From BRHc4a sp049323755 (GTDB lineage: Bacteria; Bacillota; Desulfotomaculia; Desulfotomaculales; Desulfocucumaceae), in the NCBI GenBank assembly GCA_049323755.1, contig JBMOPE010000005.1, positions 1 to 64,000 of the forward strand: a stretch of 64,000 bases of DNA, in the 5' to 3' direction. Of this stretch, positions 50,568-59,442 are shown piece after piece. The first letter of the stretch is position 1, and each line of letters begins with the position of its first letter. The translations under genes and the position numbers were made by a program. The notes beneath the pieces are model-generated. The model saw nothing but the letters and a program-made list of their open reading frames with translations, was not told the DNA's origin and made no database searches.

Positions 50568-51746
50568 TTGTTAGCAATAGCAGGTGGAAAGGTTTTAACC
50601 ATGGCTGATAAGGCTTTTGAAGTAGGGACCGTTATAATCAAAGGTGCAACGATATGTGATGTGGTGGAAGGAATAGTGGAGCCCGAAGGATGGGAAATTG
50701 TAAATGCCCGCGGCAAAATTGTTCTTCCGGGCCTTATTGATGCACACTGCCACGTTGGAATAGTAGAAGAGATATACCGTGTGGAAGGTGATGATGCCAA
50801 TGAAATCACCGATCCGGTAACTCCTCACCTGAGGGCGGTGGATGCTGTTAACCCGTATGACCTGGGATTTAGCGACGCGCTGTCAGGGGGTGTAACCACT
50901 GTTGTAATCGCTCCAGGCAGCGCCAATATAGTCGGGGGAGAAATGGTTGCCATGAAAACATGGGGGCCTACAGTGGATGACATGATTTTGAAATCCCCTG
51001 TGGGCCTTAAAGCAGCCCTGGGTGAAAATCCAAAGCGGAGCTATGGAAGCCGGCAGAAGGCTCCTTATACCAGGATGGCTTCAGCCGCTATTTTAAGGGA
51101 TTCGCTGGTTAAGGCCATTGATTATATGCGAAAGTGCGATTTGGCCTCGGAAGGGAAGGGGGAAAAACCTGACAGGGACCTTAAAATGGAGTCGCTGGTG
51201 AGGGTTATTAAGGGTGAGATTCCCCTGAGGGTTCACTCGCACAGGGCTGATGACATAATGACAGCCGTAAGGATAGCAAGGGAGTTTAATTTAAAGCTTA
51301 TTATAGAACATTGCACGGAAGGATATAAGGTTGCTGAGGAGCTGGCCAGAAACGGAGTTAAGGCGGTTATTGGCCCTGTCATAGGAAACCGGGCCAAGGT
51401 TGAACTGCAGGGAATTTCCCTGGAAACAGGAAAAATACTGGCCGAAAAAGGGGTAGATTTTGCTATAATGACTGATCACCCGGTTGTTCCCATTCAATAT
51501 CTTGCCATTTCGGCCGCCCTTTCGGTCAGAGGAGGGCTGGACGAAGAAAAAGCGCTCAGGGCGGTGACTGCTGATGCTGCCGGGATACTGGGGCTTAAAG
51601 ACCGCATTGGCAGTATCGAGGCGGGTAAGGACGCTGATATTGCCGTATTTAACGGGCATCCTTTTGATGTAAGAAGCCGCGTGGAGAGAGTGTTGGTTTC
51701 AGGTCGTATTGTGTATGATAATGTTGATATATGTAACATTAAGTAA
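50568..51746 (+). CDS. metal-dependent amidohydrolase
   Basis: About 392 residues. The amidohydrolase superfamily layout is clear: a small beta domain, the metal motif GLIDAHCHVGI (HxH), HSHRADDI, IIEHCTEG, TDHPVVP, and a C-terminal IEAGKDADIAVFNGHPFD. It resembles imidazolonepropionase-related and isoaspartyl-type amidohydrolases, but the substrate is unknown. I chose the TTG at 50568 behind AGGAGGTG; the upstream ATG at 50532 has no site. Neighbours give no pathway clue. Confidence 0.82.
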   Translation: MLAIAGGKVLTMADKAFEVGTVIIKGATICDVVEGIVEPEGWEIVNARGKIVLPGLIDAHCHVGIVEEIYRVEGDDANEITDPVTPHLRAVDAVNPYDLGFSDALSGGVTTVVIAPGSANIVGGEMVAMKTWGPTVDDMILKSPVGLKAALGENPKRSYGSRQKAPYTRMASAAILRDSLVKAIDYMRKCDLASEGKGEKPDRDLKMESLVRVIKGEIPLRVHSHRADDIMTAVRIAREFNLKLIIEHCTEGYKVAEELARNGVKAVIGPVIGNRAKVELQGISLETGKILAEKGVDFAIMTDHPVVPIQYLAISAALSVRGGLDEEKALRAVTADAAGILGLKDRIGSIEAGKDADIAVFNGHPFDVRSRVERVLVSGRIVYDNVDICNIK

Positions 51747-51941
51747 TATAAGATAGGTTGCATTATAATACAATTCGAGTCGAAAAAAAGGAGATAATGA
51801 TATATTTTGAGCTTAATTGCGTTATGCAAAAAATATATTAAATAGTCATTTTAGAAGGATATTTTGATATAATGTAGAACTTTAATTAAAACGTGCAAAT
51901 TAATTATTTGCTGTGTCTAATGTTGTCGGGAGGATTAGGAG

Positions 51942-52352
51942 ATGAAGAAAAGGAAGTTGGATGTGCTGGTGGTTGATGACCAGCCAGGGGTACGTTATCT
52001 GCTGGATGTCATTATAGCGGAGGAGGGACATCGCGTAAGGTTGGCTAAAAACGGGTATGAAGCTGTAGAGGCTGTGAAAGCTTCAAGACCGGACCTGGTC
52101 ATTATGGATGTCAGAATGCCTCAAATGGGCGGAATTGAGGCATTGGGAAAAATAAAAATAATTTCTCCGGAAACCGAAGTTATTCTAATGACTGCGTACG
52201 TTTCAGACGAAACTGTCCAAATGGCGCTGAAAAAAGGAGCCCTTTGTTGTTTTACAAAACCATTTGATGTTGAAGGGATTAAGTCTTTTATAATGGACTT
52301 TTCCATCAAGTTATCGGGGCAGATGAAAAGTATGCCGGCAGTTGTGTGTTAA
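51942..52352 (+). CDS. Spo0F-like response regulator
   Basis: A 136-residue single-domain receiver. Acidic pocket in VLVVDDQPGVRYLL, phosphoacceptor Asp in LVIMDVRMPQMGG, switch Thr in ILMTAYV, and Lys in CFTKPFDVEGI, close to Spo0F's pattern. No output domain, so it should relay phosphate in the sporulation phosphorelay or a similar chain. The ATG has an AGGAGATG site. A strong terminator follows. Confidence 0.8.
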   Translation: MKKRKLDVLVVDDQPGVRYLLDVIIAEEGHRVRLAKNGYEAVEAVKASRPDLVIMDVRMPQMGGIEALGKIKIISPETEVILMTAYVSDETVQMALKKGALCCFTKPFDVEGIKSFIMDFSIKLSGQMKSMPAVVC

Positions 52353-52376
52353 GGCAAAACCCTTTTGTATAGGATC

Positions 52377-52405
52377 AAAAAAAGACCCAGGGAGGGTCTT
52401 TTTTA
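52377..52405 (+). terminator. terminator after the Spo0F-like gene
   Basis: AAAAAAAGACCC and GGGTCTTTTTT form a perfect stem with a 5-base loop. It can work in both directions and also lies after holA. Confidence 0.88.
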
Positions 52406-52416
52406 CTTATTTCTGG

Positions 52417-53502
52417 TCATTTTTTCTGACGTCTGACGTCCAATGACCGATGACTATTAATACAAAGACTTAGTATAAGTGACTCCATACCTGGCAGGAA
52501 TTCCTGTCTCCCGGATTTAACCGCAATGTCAAGGTTATGCAAAATATTAAGTGCTTTTATTAACTGATCTTTGTTGAAATTTTTCTGCTGTGAAGCCATT
52601 TTCTTTGCTACAAAGGGGTGAATGCTTAGGAGTTGTCCTAGATCAGCTGCCCTGCTTCCGGAACTTAATGCTTCCCCGGCCCGGAGGATTAATCTTATTT
52701 GCCGGGCTACCATTGACAGGATTACCTGGGGGGGGTGTTTCTGCAGCAACAGGCGGTTAATCCCTTCGATTGCCCTTTTTGCATTCCTTTCACCAATGGC
52801 GTCAACCACGGCAAAAACATCTTCCTCAGGGTTTGTAGGGGTTGTTGCCAGAATATCTGCCCGGGTTATTGTTTTGTTATCTCCTGAATAAGCTATAAGC
52901 TTTTGCATTTCCATGGACAATGACTGTAGAGTGTGTCCCGATCTGGCCAGTATTTCAGCAGCCGCTCCGGGCTCCAGGGTTTTGCCTGCAAGTCTTGCCT
53001 GTTTTTCCAGCCACACTGTCAGGTCCGCCGCTGTAAGAAGCGTAAATTCTATTGTTTTACCGGCTTTGGAGATTTCTTTGAAAATCTTTTTTCTTTTATC
53101 AACAGTTTCCCCGGCGTCTATAATAAGGCAGGTGCTGGGGCTGGGACTGCCCAGGTATTCCATTAAAGAAATCTCATCAGCCTGCGGAGGGCTGTCCTTT
53201 TCTTGTCCGGCACTGTTTCCGGTCCCTTTTTTGGCTGCAAACAACTTTATATTTTTAACCACTATGACTCTTTTTTCTGAAAACAAAGGACCTGTTAAAG
53301 CCAGTGACACTATACCCGGAATTGATGTTTCTTCCGCATTAACTGACATGAAATTGAAATCATCTGCACCTCCGGGCAGGAGGGCTTCCTTTATCCTCTT
53401 AGCAGCCTCACGCCTCAGGTAATTCTCAGGCCCGAAGAATAGATAAACCGGGTAAGATTTCCCCTGTTTCAGTTCACTTACTAGATCCAAAAAGTATTTC
53501 AT
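52417..53502 (-). CDS. holA: DNA polymerase III delta subunit
   Basis: A 361-residue clamp-loader subunit that opens the sliding clamp. Typical HolA pattern: YPVYLFFGPENYLRREAAKRI at the N-terminus, then SEKRVIVVKNIKLF, and a C-terminal collar domain with QVILSMVARQIRLIL and LHNLDIAVKSGR. Length is normal. It lies 12 bases after the thiamine-binding gene on the same strand and near rpsT, a common Firmicute order. Confidence 0.9.
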   Translation of the reverse strand: MKYFLDLVSELKQGKSYPVYLFFGPENYLRREAAKRIKEALLPGGADDFNFMSVNAEETSIPGIVSLALTGPLFSEKRVIVVKNIKLFAAKKGTGNSAGQEKDSPPQADEISLMEYLGSPSPSTCLIIDAGETVDKRKKIFKEISKAGKTIEFTLLTAADLTVWLEKQARLAGKTLEPGAAAEILARSGHTLQSLSMEMQKLIAYSGDNKTITRADILATTPTNPEEDVFAVVDAIGERNAKRAIEGINRLLLQKHPPQVILSMVARQIRLILRAGEALSSGSRAADLGQLLSIHPFVAKKMASQQKNFNKDQLIKALNILHNLDIAVKSGRQEFLPGMESLILSLCINSHRSLDVRRQKK

Positions 53503-53514
53503 CTTACCTTTTTC

Positions 53515-53820
53515 CTATGGCTCCAATTTTTTGATAACTGCTTCCACCTTTCCGGACATGGTTAATTCCCTGTCTCTTCGATCATCTATCCTTATGGTGG
53601 TTAATACCCTTAAAGCTCCGGATAAAAAGGGCTGCTCATGCATCTTTCTGATTACTTTTAATATAGTTTCCAGGTCTCCCTCCAGAACTGTTCCCATTGG
53701 GTTTAGCTGGAAGCTGATGTTTTTTTCTTCCTTAACTACTTTCAGGCAGCCCGCAACGAATTGGCTAAGGCCAGGTGTTTCTGTTCCAATGGGGACTATG
53801 CTAACTTCTACCACTGCCAT
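53515..53820 (-). CDS. MTH1187-family thiamine-binding protein
   Basis: A 101-residue protein of the MTH1187/YqgV family (DUF77): MAVVEVSIVPIGTETPGLSQFVAGCLKVV, then YQLNPMGT-like FQLNPMGTVLEGD and LTTIRIDDRRD. Relatives bind thiamine or similar pyrimidines. It is between rpsT and holA and probably in one operon with holA. The ATG has an AGAGGTG site. Confidence 0.85.
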   Translation of the reverse strand: MAVVEVSIVPIGTETPGLSQFVAGCLKVVKEEKNISFQLNPMGTVLEGDLETILKVIRKMHEQPFLSGALRVLTTIRIDDRRDRELTMSGKVEAVIKKLEP

Positions 53821-53861
53821 ATTAAAACACCTCTTTCTGTAAATTATATTATCTATAGAAA

Positions 53862-53889
53862 AGGAAAACCACCCTCTTTCGACGGGTGG
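53862..53889 (-). terminator. terminator of rpsT
   Basis: On the minus strand, CCACCC and GGGTGG pair around GTCGAAAGA, followed by TTTTCCTTTT. Confidence 0.75.
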
Positions 53890-53896
53890 ATATCTT

Positions 53897-54172
53897 CTAG
53901 CTTTGTGCTGTCTGGTTATTAAATCTTTTGGTAAGGCGAGATTTTTTACGGGCTGCTGTGTTTTTATGTAAAATGCCCTTCGTCACAGCCTTGTCAATTG
54001 CGACCAGTGCACGCTGCAGCTTGGCCTTGGAATCTTCTGTCGACTTGCCGGCCATCGCCTCGTCAAACCTTCTGACTGTGGTCCTGAGCTTTGATTTTAG
54101 CATTGCATTGCGCAGGGTTTTCTTGCGGATAATTTCCACTCTTTTTTCGGCTGATTTAATATTCGGCAACAT
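53897..54172 (-). CDS. rpsT: 30S ribosomal protein S20
   Basis: A 91-residue S20: LPNIKSAEKRVEIIRKKTLRNAMLKSKLRTTVRRF, then KGILHKNTAARKKSRLTKRFN. It binds 16S rRNA early in 30S assembly. I chose the ATG at 54172 behind GGGAGGTGAG; the GTG at 54178 lies in that site. Confidence 0.95.
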   Translation of the reverse strand: MLPNIKSAEKRVEIIRKKTLRNAMLKSKLRTTVRRFDEAMAGKSTEDSKAKLQRALVAIDKAVTKGILHKNTAARKKSRLTKRFNNQTAQS

Positions 54173-54289
54173 TCTCACCTCCCAACAGGCACAATTGTAT
54201 CATGGCAAAAACAAAAATGCAAGCAAATGTATAGGCATCATTGTTTCAGTTAATGATATTAAAAAGCTTTTGAGAAGGGAGTGAAAAAA

Positions 54290-54628
54290 TTGAACTGGAT
54301 TAAATTTATTATCAGGTTTATTGTTTCTGCACTGGTATTGGTGGTGGTAAGCTGGCTTTCCCCCGGATTCGCGGTAAAAGGAGGTTTTGCCGGGGCACTT
54401 ATTGCCGCGGCGGTAATAGCAATTCTTGGGTATATAGCCGAAGCCCTTCTGGGTGACAGGATTACGCCTCAAAGCAGGGGAATAGTCGGTTTTATTACTG
54501 CAGCTGTAGTAATTTATCTTGCGCAGTTCATTATTCCCGGATTGCTGAGTGTAAGTATAATAGGCGCTCTCATAGCTGCTTTTGTTATTGGTCTTATAGA
54601 TGCTGTTGTGCCAACAATGCTGCGATAA
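54290..54628 (+). CDS. YvlD-like membrane protein (phage holin family 4)
   Basis: About 112 residues with four hydrophobic segments (FIIRFIVSALVLVVVSWL, ALIAAAVIAILGYIAEALL, GIVGFITAAVVIYLAQFII, SIIGALIAAFVIGLID). It matches the small 4-TM PF04020-type family; despite the holin name, these are usually chromosomal envelope proteins. The TTG at 54290 has AAGGGAGTG upstream; a GTG at 54281 lies in that site. It is divergent from rpsT. Confidence 0.75.
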   Translation: MNWIKFIIRFIVSALVLVVVSWLSPGFAVKGGFAGALIAAAVIAILGYIAEALLGDRITPQSRGIVGFITAAVVIYLAQFIIPGLLSVSIIGALIAAFVIGLIDAVVPTMLR

Positions 54629-54636
54629 AATTCATA

Positions 54637-54724
54637 TTTAAATATATCATATAGTTTTATCAAAATATGCCCGCCCTCAGGCGGCTGTTTTTTTTGACTA
54701 TAGTTCGGTTTAAATATATCATAT
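54637..54724 (+). terminator. terminator flanked by 16-bp direct repeats
   Basis: A CCGCC-ctca-GGCGG hairpin followed by eight T lies at about 54669-54696. Exact direct repeats TTTAAATATATCATAT flank it (54637-54652 and 54709-54724). The repeats may mark an insertion or a duplicated regulatory site. Confidence 0.6.
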
Positions 54725-54752
54725 TAGAAGAATTGTCTTCAGAGGTGCGAGA

Positions 54753-55718
54753 ATGATCGATAATTTACCTGTTAAGAAGATACCTCTTCCTACACCTTTC
54801 CCGGTAGGTGACATCAATGCCTATTTGATTATGTCGGACCCCCTGACCATTGTCGATCCCGGACCATACTACCGCCCTGCAGGAGAGGCTTTGAAAAGCG
54901 CAGTGTCCCAGGCAGGTATTGGCCTGGAAGATATTAAAAGAATAGTCATAACCCACGGACATCCGGATCACTACGGAATGGCAGGAAAAATTCAAAAAGA
55001 TACCGGAGCTGAAATATATGTAAGAGATATAGAAATAAAAAAGCTTGTTTTAGATGATAATTATGTGAATAGCCTGCGAGCCACCCTTTACAGTACGGGA
55101 ATTAAAAAGGACATTTTGGACCTTGACGGGCTTTTCAGGGGGGAAGTTCCCTTTACCCATTCAATCGAAGATATTGTACCGTTTTCAGAGAAATCCGGCA
55201 TTGAATTCAAGGACTTTAGAATTAAGCTATTACATACACCGGGTCATAGTTCGGGCCACACCTGCCTGTACTGGGAAGAAAAAGGAGTTTTGTTTTCAGG
55301 TGACTCCCTTTTACCTGATATAAGCGCAATTCCTTCTATTGAATATGATCCCGGTTCAAAAAATCTGAGGGGCAGGAGCCTGTCTCAGTTTTTTCAAACA
55401 TTTGAGCTAATAAGCAGTCTTAAACCTTCCGTCTGCCTTCCCGGGCACGGGGAGGCGGTGAGCAAACCGGGAGAACTGGCTAAATCCAGAATAGATTTTC
55501 ATAAAAGCAGACTTGATGAAATATATGATATTGTTCCCCCGGGCGGTGAGAGCCCGGTAAGCGCATACCGGATAGCAGGTATATACTATCCGGAAGTAAG
55601 GGGCTTCGACCGTCTCCTTTCAGTGATTGAGGTGGTTTCACACCTTGATTTTCTGGTTGATGAGGGGAGGATAAACGAACAAATCAACGAAGACGGGGTA
55701 TCCCTTTTCTACCGTTAA
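54753..55718 (+). CDS. MBL-fold metallo-hydrolase
   Basis: A 321-residue metallo-beta-lactamase-fold enzyme. Metal motifs: VITHGHPDHYGMAG (HxHxDH), LLHTPGHSSGHTCLY, LFSGDSLL and CLPGHGEAV. The C-terminal winged-helix-like part (FDRLLSVIEVVSHLDFLVDEGRI) fits glyoxalase II-related or RNase-like MBL proteins. The substrate is unknown. It stands where the germination protease gene gpr often lies in related genomes. The ATG has an AGAGGTGCG site. Confidence 0.82.
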   Translation: MIDNLPVKKIPLPTPFPVGDINAYLIMSDPLTIVDPGPYYRPAGEALKSAVSQAGIGLEDIKRIVITHGHPDHYGMAGKIQKDTGAEIYVRDIEIKKLVLDDNYVNSLRATLYSTGIKKDILDLDGLFRGEVPFTHSIEDIVPFSEKSGIEFKDFRIKLLHTPGHSSGHTCLYWEEKGVLFSGDSLLPDISAIPSIEYDPGSKNLRGRSLSQFFQTFELISSLKPSVCLPGHGEAVSKPGELAKSRIDFHKSRLDEIYDIVPPGGESPVSAYRIAGIYYPEVRGFDRLLSVIEVVSHLDFLVDEGRINEQINEDGVSLFYR

Positions 55719-55740
55719 TGAAAAGCTCTCCTGTCTCCTG

Positions 55741-55789
55741 TATTCCGCCGTCTGAAAGACGGTAAACGCCCACCGGGCGTTTTTTTTCA
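55741..55789 (+). repeat. double-hairpin repeat, variant copy 3
   Basis: CCGTCtgaaaGACGG followed by ACGCCCaccGGGCGT and T8. The second stem matches the other copies; the first differs in sequence but keeps its form, so pairing seems to be conserved. It probably terminates the MBL gene. Confidence 0.7.
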
Positions 55790-55847
55790 TAATCCCCCGG
55801 CTCCGGGAATAAATATTTTATGCAAATCCTGGGAGGGAGGGGCCGGG

Positions 55848-57002
55848 GTGAACGGGATGGTGAATTATTATATCAGGTACCTGTTATACAGGCACCGCTA
55901 CAAGCTGGCCGGGTTTTACAGGTCAATGATTATATTCAGTGTGGGTATTCTTTCGTTTTGCCTTGCTTATTACTGTTTTGATGTCGGTGCCCTTTCAAAA
56001 CTAACGCAAAGGTTTTCGCTTTTTGATATTTCCACTAGCTGGAGTGAAAGGGATCCTCTTGGATTAATGCGATCGGCTGTGCCAATTATGGCCTGGGGGG
56101 GAAATAATGAGGATTTGCCCGAGGAAATAACCCCTTCGTCTTTGATTACCGCAATGTTTGCCCCCTTCCAGGTTGATTTTGCAAACCCGGAAAACATACT
56201 GGCCACAGAAATCCCGGCATTAGCCGAGTATAACAGGGGCAGGGCGGTCCCGGTCACAATGGGTCCGGTAAATAAGGAGGCAGATTTAACCGGTAGATCT
56301 GCCGGTTCAATTACAGATCATGCTCTTATTGGTGTCTACCACACGCACACCGGTGAAACATATGTCCCTACAGATGGGGCTGAAAGGGTTCTTCCGGGCC
56401 AAAAGGGGGGGATTGTTGAGGCCGGCAGAGCAATAAAAGAAACGCTGGAGAAGGATTACAGGATAAGAGTTGCCCATTACGACATGGTTAACGATCAGAT
56501 ATACAGTATGTCCTATGCAGAATCCGAAAAGACGGCCAGACGTCTTCTGGAAGATAATAAAGAGGTGCAAATAGTCCTCGATATACACAGGGATGCCGGT
56601 AAACCCAGAAATGAGAGTGTAGTAAAAGTTAATGGGGAGGAAGTGGCCCCCATACTTTTTATTGTCGGGTCTGATGCCAGATCTCCCTTCCCCTCATGGC
56701 GTAATAACCATAGCTTTGCAGTCAGGCTTTCTGAGCGCATTAACAAGCAGTATCCAGGCCTTTGTATCGGCGTAAGGATAAAAGAAGGCAGGTATAACCA
56801 GTTTTTACATCCCCGCTCTATTCTTGTGGAAATAGGAACAGTTAACAATACCACGGCTGAGGCTGTAAAGTCCGCCGATCTGCTTGCCCGGATTCTCGCT
56901 GAGGAGCTTTATGAAATAGCTCCAGACAAATTTATGGAAGCGTCGACAGCCGGGGATGCAGATGATAGTACTGAAAAAACTGAAGTTAAGGACGGAACAT
57001 AA
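55848..57002 (+). CDS. spoIIP: stage II sporulation protein P
   Basis: A 384-residue membrane-anchored amidase/endopeptidase needed for forespore engulfment. There is an N-terminal membrane segment (FRSMIIFSVGILSFCLAYYCF-like, about residues 27-45). The catalytic domain has GVYHTHTGETY, VLDIHRDAGKPR, RIKEGRYNQFLHPRSILVEIGTVNNT and the conserved Glu. Length is normal. The GTG at 55848 has GGGAGGGAGGGG upstream. It precedes a truncated gene and lepA, the usual Firmicute order. Confidence 0.93.
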   Translation: MNGMVNYYIRYLLYRHRYKLAGFYRSMIIFSVGILSFCLAYYCFDVGALSKLTQRFSLFDISTSWSERDPLGLMRSAVPIMAWGGNNEDLPEEITPSSLITAMFAPFQVDFANPENILATEIPALAEYNRGRAVPVTMGPVNKEADLTGRSAGSITDHALIGVYHTHTGETYVPTDGAERVLPGQKGGIVEAGRAIKETLEKDYRIRVAHYDMVNDQIYSMSYAESEKTARRLLEDNKEVQIVLDIHRDAGKPRNESVVKVNGEEVAPILFIVGSDARSPFPSWRNNHSFAVRLSERINKQYPGLCIGVRIKEGRYNQFLHPRSILVEIGTVNNTTAEAVKSADLLARILAEELYEIAPDKFMEASTAGDADDSTEKTEVKDGT

Positions 57003-57093
57003 TTGGAAAGAATGTTTAAAATACCCCTTTTACTGGCAATTATCTTTAATAAAAGGCCTTATTATTAAGGTTGCCGGGTCGAAAGGGTATTAA

Positions 57094-57444
57094 ATGCTTG
57101 AGAGAAGATATACGATTCCTGTGGTGCTTGGAATTTGTCTGGGAATAATTATGTCGGGGGTTCAGCTGTCGTCCGTGGCTCTTGATTCAGCCCTGGGTAA
57201 TCATAAAATTTCTGGTCCGGTGGTTATCGAACATTTTGACAGCAGACAATTGGACGGACGGGTGCTGGGAAAAGATGTCACAGTAAATATCCCCACCATG
57301 GGGAGTTTGCCGGGAGGGGATTTCAATATATCAAAGGAGTATATCAGGGATATTTTTACTAAGGCACAGGAAGGCGGAAAGAGATGCCTCGATAGTGTAA
57401 TATTGAGGATTAGGGATTGGGGATTAGTGTTTTTAAACTCGTGA
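57094..57444 (+). CDS. hypothetical exported protein with a repeat-derived C-terminus
   Basis: No family recognised. 116 residues with an N-terminal hydrophobic segment (IPVVLGICLGIIMSGVQL). The last residues (ILRIRDWGLVFLNS) are encoded by an ATTGGGGATT repeat fragment at about 57402-57428, so the natural end has probably been lost. The ATG has only weak upstream purines. It lies between spoIIP and lepA. Confidence 0.5.
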   Translation: MLERRYTIPVVLGICLGIIMSGVQLSSVALDSALGNHKISGPVVIEHFDSRQLDGRVLGKDVTVNIPTMGSLPGGDFNISKEYIRDIFTKAQEGGKRCLDSVILRIRDWGLVFLNS

Positions 57445-57470
57445 ATAACCAGCAACGCCCATAGGAATTC

Positions 57471-57534
57471 CGGACCCATGAATAATGCTTAACAATGCCG
57501 CTGTTCCAGCGGTAACGCCCGCAGGGCGTTTACT
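57471..57534 (+). repeat. double-hairpin repeat, copy 4
   Basis: GGACCCATGAATAATGCTTA lead-in, then the stems CCGCTGTTCCAGCGG and ACGCCCGCAGGGCGT. Very close to the copy at 63034. It lies just before the lepA promoter region. Confidence 0.75.
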
Positions 57535-57598
57535 TTTTAACCGGGCTCTGATATAATTTCACATTGGATGTATATAGGGGCCTGGAGGAGGTAGGGTT

Positions 57599-59404
57599 TT
57601 GGAAATGGGTCAGAGCCTCATTAGAAACTTTTGCATTATTGCCCATATAGATCATGGGAAGTCGACCCTGGCGGACAGGCTGCTGGAGTATACCGGTGCA
57701 CTCAGCCAGAGGGAAATGACAGAGCAGGTTCTTGACCAGATGGATCTGGAGAGGGAACGGGGCATCACCATAAAAATGCAGGCTGTACGCCTTAATTATA
57801 AAGCCAGGAATGGTGAAACGTACCAGTTAAATCTAATTGATACCCCGGGCCATGTGGATTTTTCATATGAAGTATCCAGAAGCCTGGCTGCCTGTGAGGG
57901 AGCCCTGCTGGTTGTTGACGCGGCCCAGGGAATAGAGGCCCAGACACTGGCAAACGTATATATGGCCATTGAAAACAACCTGGAAATAATTCCGGTGATA
58001 AATAAAATAGACCTTCCCAGCGCCGATCCCGAAAGAGTAAAAAAGGAAATTGAAGATGTAATAGGGCTGGACGCCTCAGAGGCAGTGCTTATATCGGCCA
58101 AAACAGGTGTAGGAATAGATGAGGTCCTGGAACAGGTGGTCAGTAAGATTCCTCCACCGGGTGGAATGACTGAAGATCGCCTTAGGGCACTTATATTTGA
58201 CTCCCACTATGACCCGTATAAGGGTGTCATAACATACACCCGTGTCATGGAGGGAAGGCTTAAAAAAGGTGATATGATCCGTATGATGTCTACCGGGAAG
58301 GAGTTTGAGGTGGATGAGGTGGGGATCTTCCGCCCTTCCATGATGTCGGTGGATGCGCTGAATACCGGGGAAGTCGGTTTTATGGCTGCCAGCATAAAAA
58401 ATGTCAAGGACGTCAGTGTTGGGGATACCGTAACAAGCGCCTCCAGGCCTGCGACAGAGCCACTGCCCGGATACAGAAAGGTGACCCCGATGGTCTATTG
58501 TGGCCTGTACCCGGTGGATAATGTGCAGTATGAGGATTTAAGAGATGCTCTCGAAAAGCTCAAGCTAAACGATGCCTCACTGGTCTACGAGCCTGAAAAT
58601 TCAGAGGCCCTGGGGTTTGGGTACCGCTGCGGCTTCCTGGGTCTGCTGCACATGGAGATTATACAGGAAAGGCTGGAAAGGGAATACCGGCTTGATTTGA
58701 TAACAACCGCCCCCAGCGTGGTTTACAGGATTACAACAACCGCCGGGGAGGTTCTTGAAATTGATAACCCCACCAAGCTGCCTCCCCCGGGAAAAATAGA
58801 AAAAACCGAGGAGCCCTTTGTTGCGGCCACCATAATGGTCCCCAAGGATTATGTAGGGGCGGTTATGGAGCTTGCACAGGAAAGGCGGGGTATTTTCAAG
58901 AATATGGAGTATATGGGGGAAAACAGGGTGATGCTGTCCTACCACCTCCCCTTGAGTGAAATAATATTTGATTTCTTTGACATCCTCAAATCACGGACGA
59001 GAGGTTACGCCTCCCTGGACTACGAGCTGAGCGGCTACACGGAAAGCAAGCTGGTGAAGCTGGATATAATGATTAACGGGGACCCACTGGATGCCCTTAC
59101 TTGTATAGTTCATACGGATAAGGCTTACTCGAGGGGGCGTCAGCTGGTTGAAAAGCTAAGGGGCCTGATTCCCCGCCAGATGTTTGATGTTCCCGTACAG
59201 GCGGCAATAGGAAACAAGATTATTGCCAGGGAAACCATAAAGGCCAGGCGCAAGGATGTTCTTGCCAAATGCTACGGCGGAGATATCTCCAGGAAAAGAA
59301 AGCTCCTGGAAAAGCAAAAGGAAGGGAAAAAGCGCATGAAGCAGGTGGGTAGCGTGGAGATTCCCCAGGAGGCTTTCATGGCTGTGCTGGATGTTAAGGA
59401 CTAA
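57599..59404 (+). CDS. lepA: elongation factor 4 (LepA)
   Basis: A 601-residue translational GTPase. G1 AHIDHGKSTL, G2 RGITIK, G3 DTPGHVDF, G4 NKIDLP and G5 SAKTGVG are all present. The LepA-specific C-terminus ends KAYSRGRQLVEKLRGLIPRQMFDVPVQAAIGNKIIARETIKARRKDVLAKCYGGD. The TTG at 57599 is 6 bases after GGAGGAGGT; an ATG at 57605 is possible. Confidence 0.97.
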   Translation: MEMGQSLIRNFCIIAHIDHGKSTLADRLLEYTGALSQREMTEQVLDQMDLERERGITIKMQAVRLNYKARNGETYQLNLIDTPGHVDFSYEVSRSLAACEGALLVVDAAQGIEAQTLANVYMAIENNLEIIPVINKIDLPSADPERVKKEIEDVIGLDASEAVLISAKTGVGIDEVLEQVVSKIPPPGGMTEDRLRALIFDSHYDPYKGVITYTRVMEGRLKKGDMIRMMSTGKEFEVDEVGIFRPSMMSVDALNTGEVGFMAASIKNVKDVSVGDTVTSASRPATEPLPGYRKVTPMVYCGLYPVDNVQYEDLRDALEKLKLNDASLVYEPENSEALGFGYRCGFLGLLHMEIIQERLEREYRLDLITTAPSVVYRITTTAGEVLEIDNPTKLPPPGKIEKTEEPFVAATIMVPKDYVGAVMELAQERRGIFKNMEYMGENRVMLSYHLPLSEIIFDFFDILKSRTRGYASLDYELSGYTESKLVKLDIMINGDPLDALTCIVHTDKAYSRGRQLVEKLRGLIPRQMFDVPVQAAIGNKIIARETIKARRKDVLAKCYGGDISRKRKLLEKQKEGKKRMKQVGSVEIPQEAFMAVLDVKD

Positions 59405-59410
59405 AGTAAG

Positions 59411-59434
59411 GCCCCGGACAATAGTGTCCGGGGC
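59411..59434. terminator. terminator after lepA
   Basis: GCCCCGGACA and TGTCCGGGGC form a perfect 10-bp stem with a 4-base loop between convergent genes. Confidence 0.82.
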
Positions 59435-59442
59435 TGTTCTTA

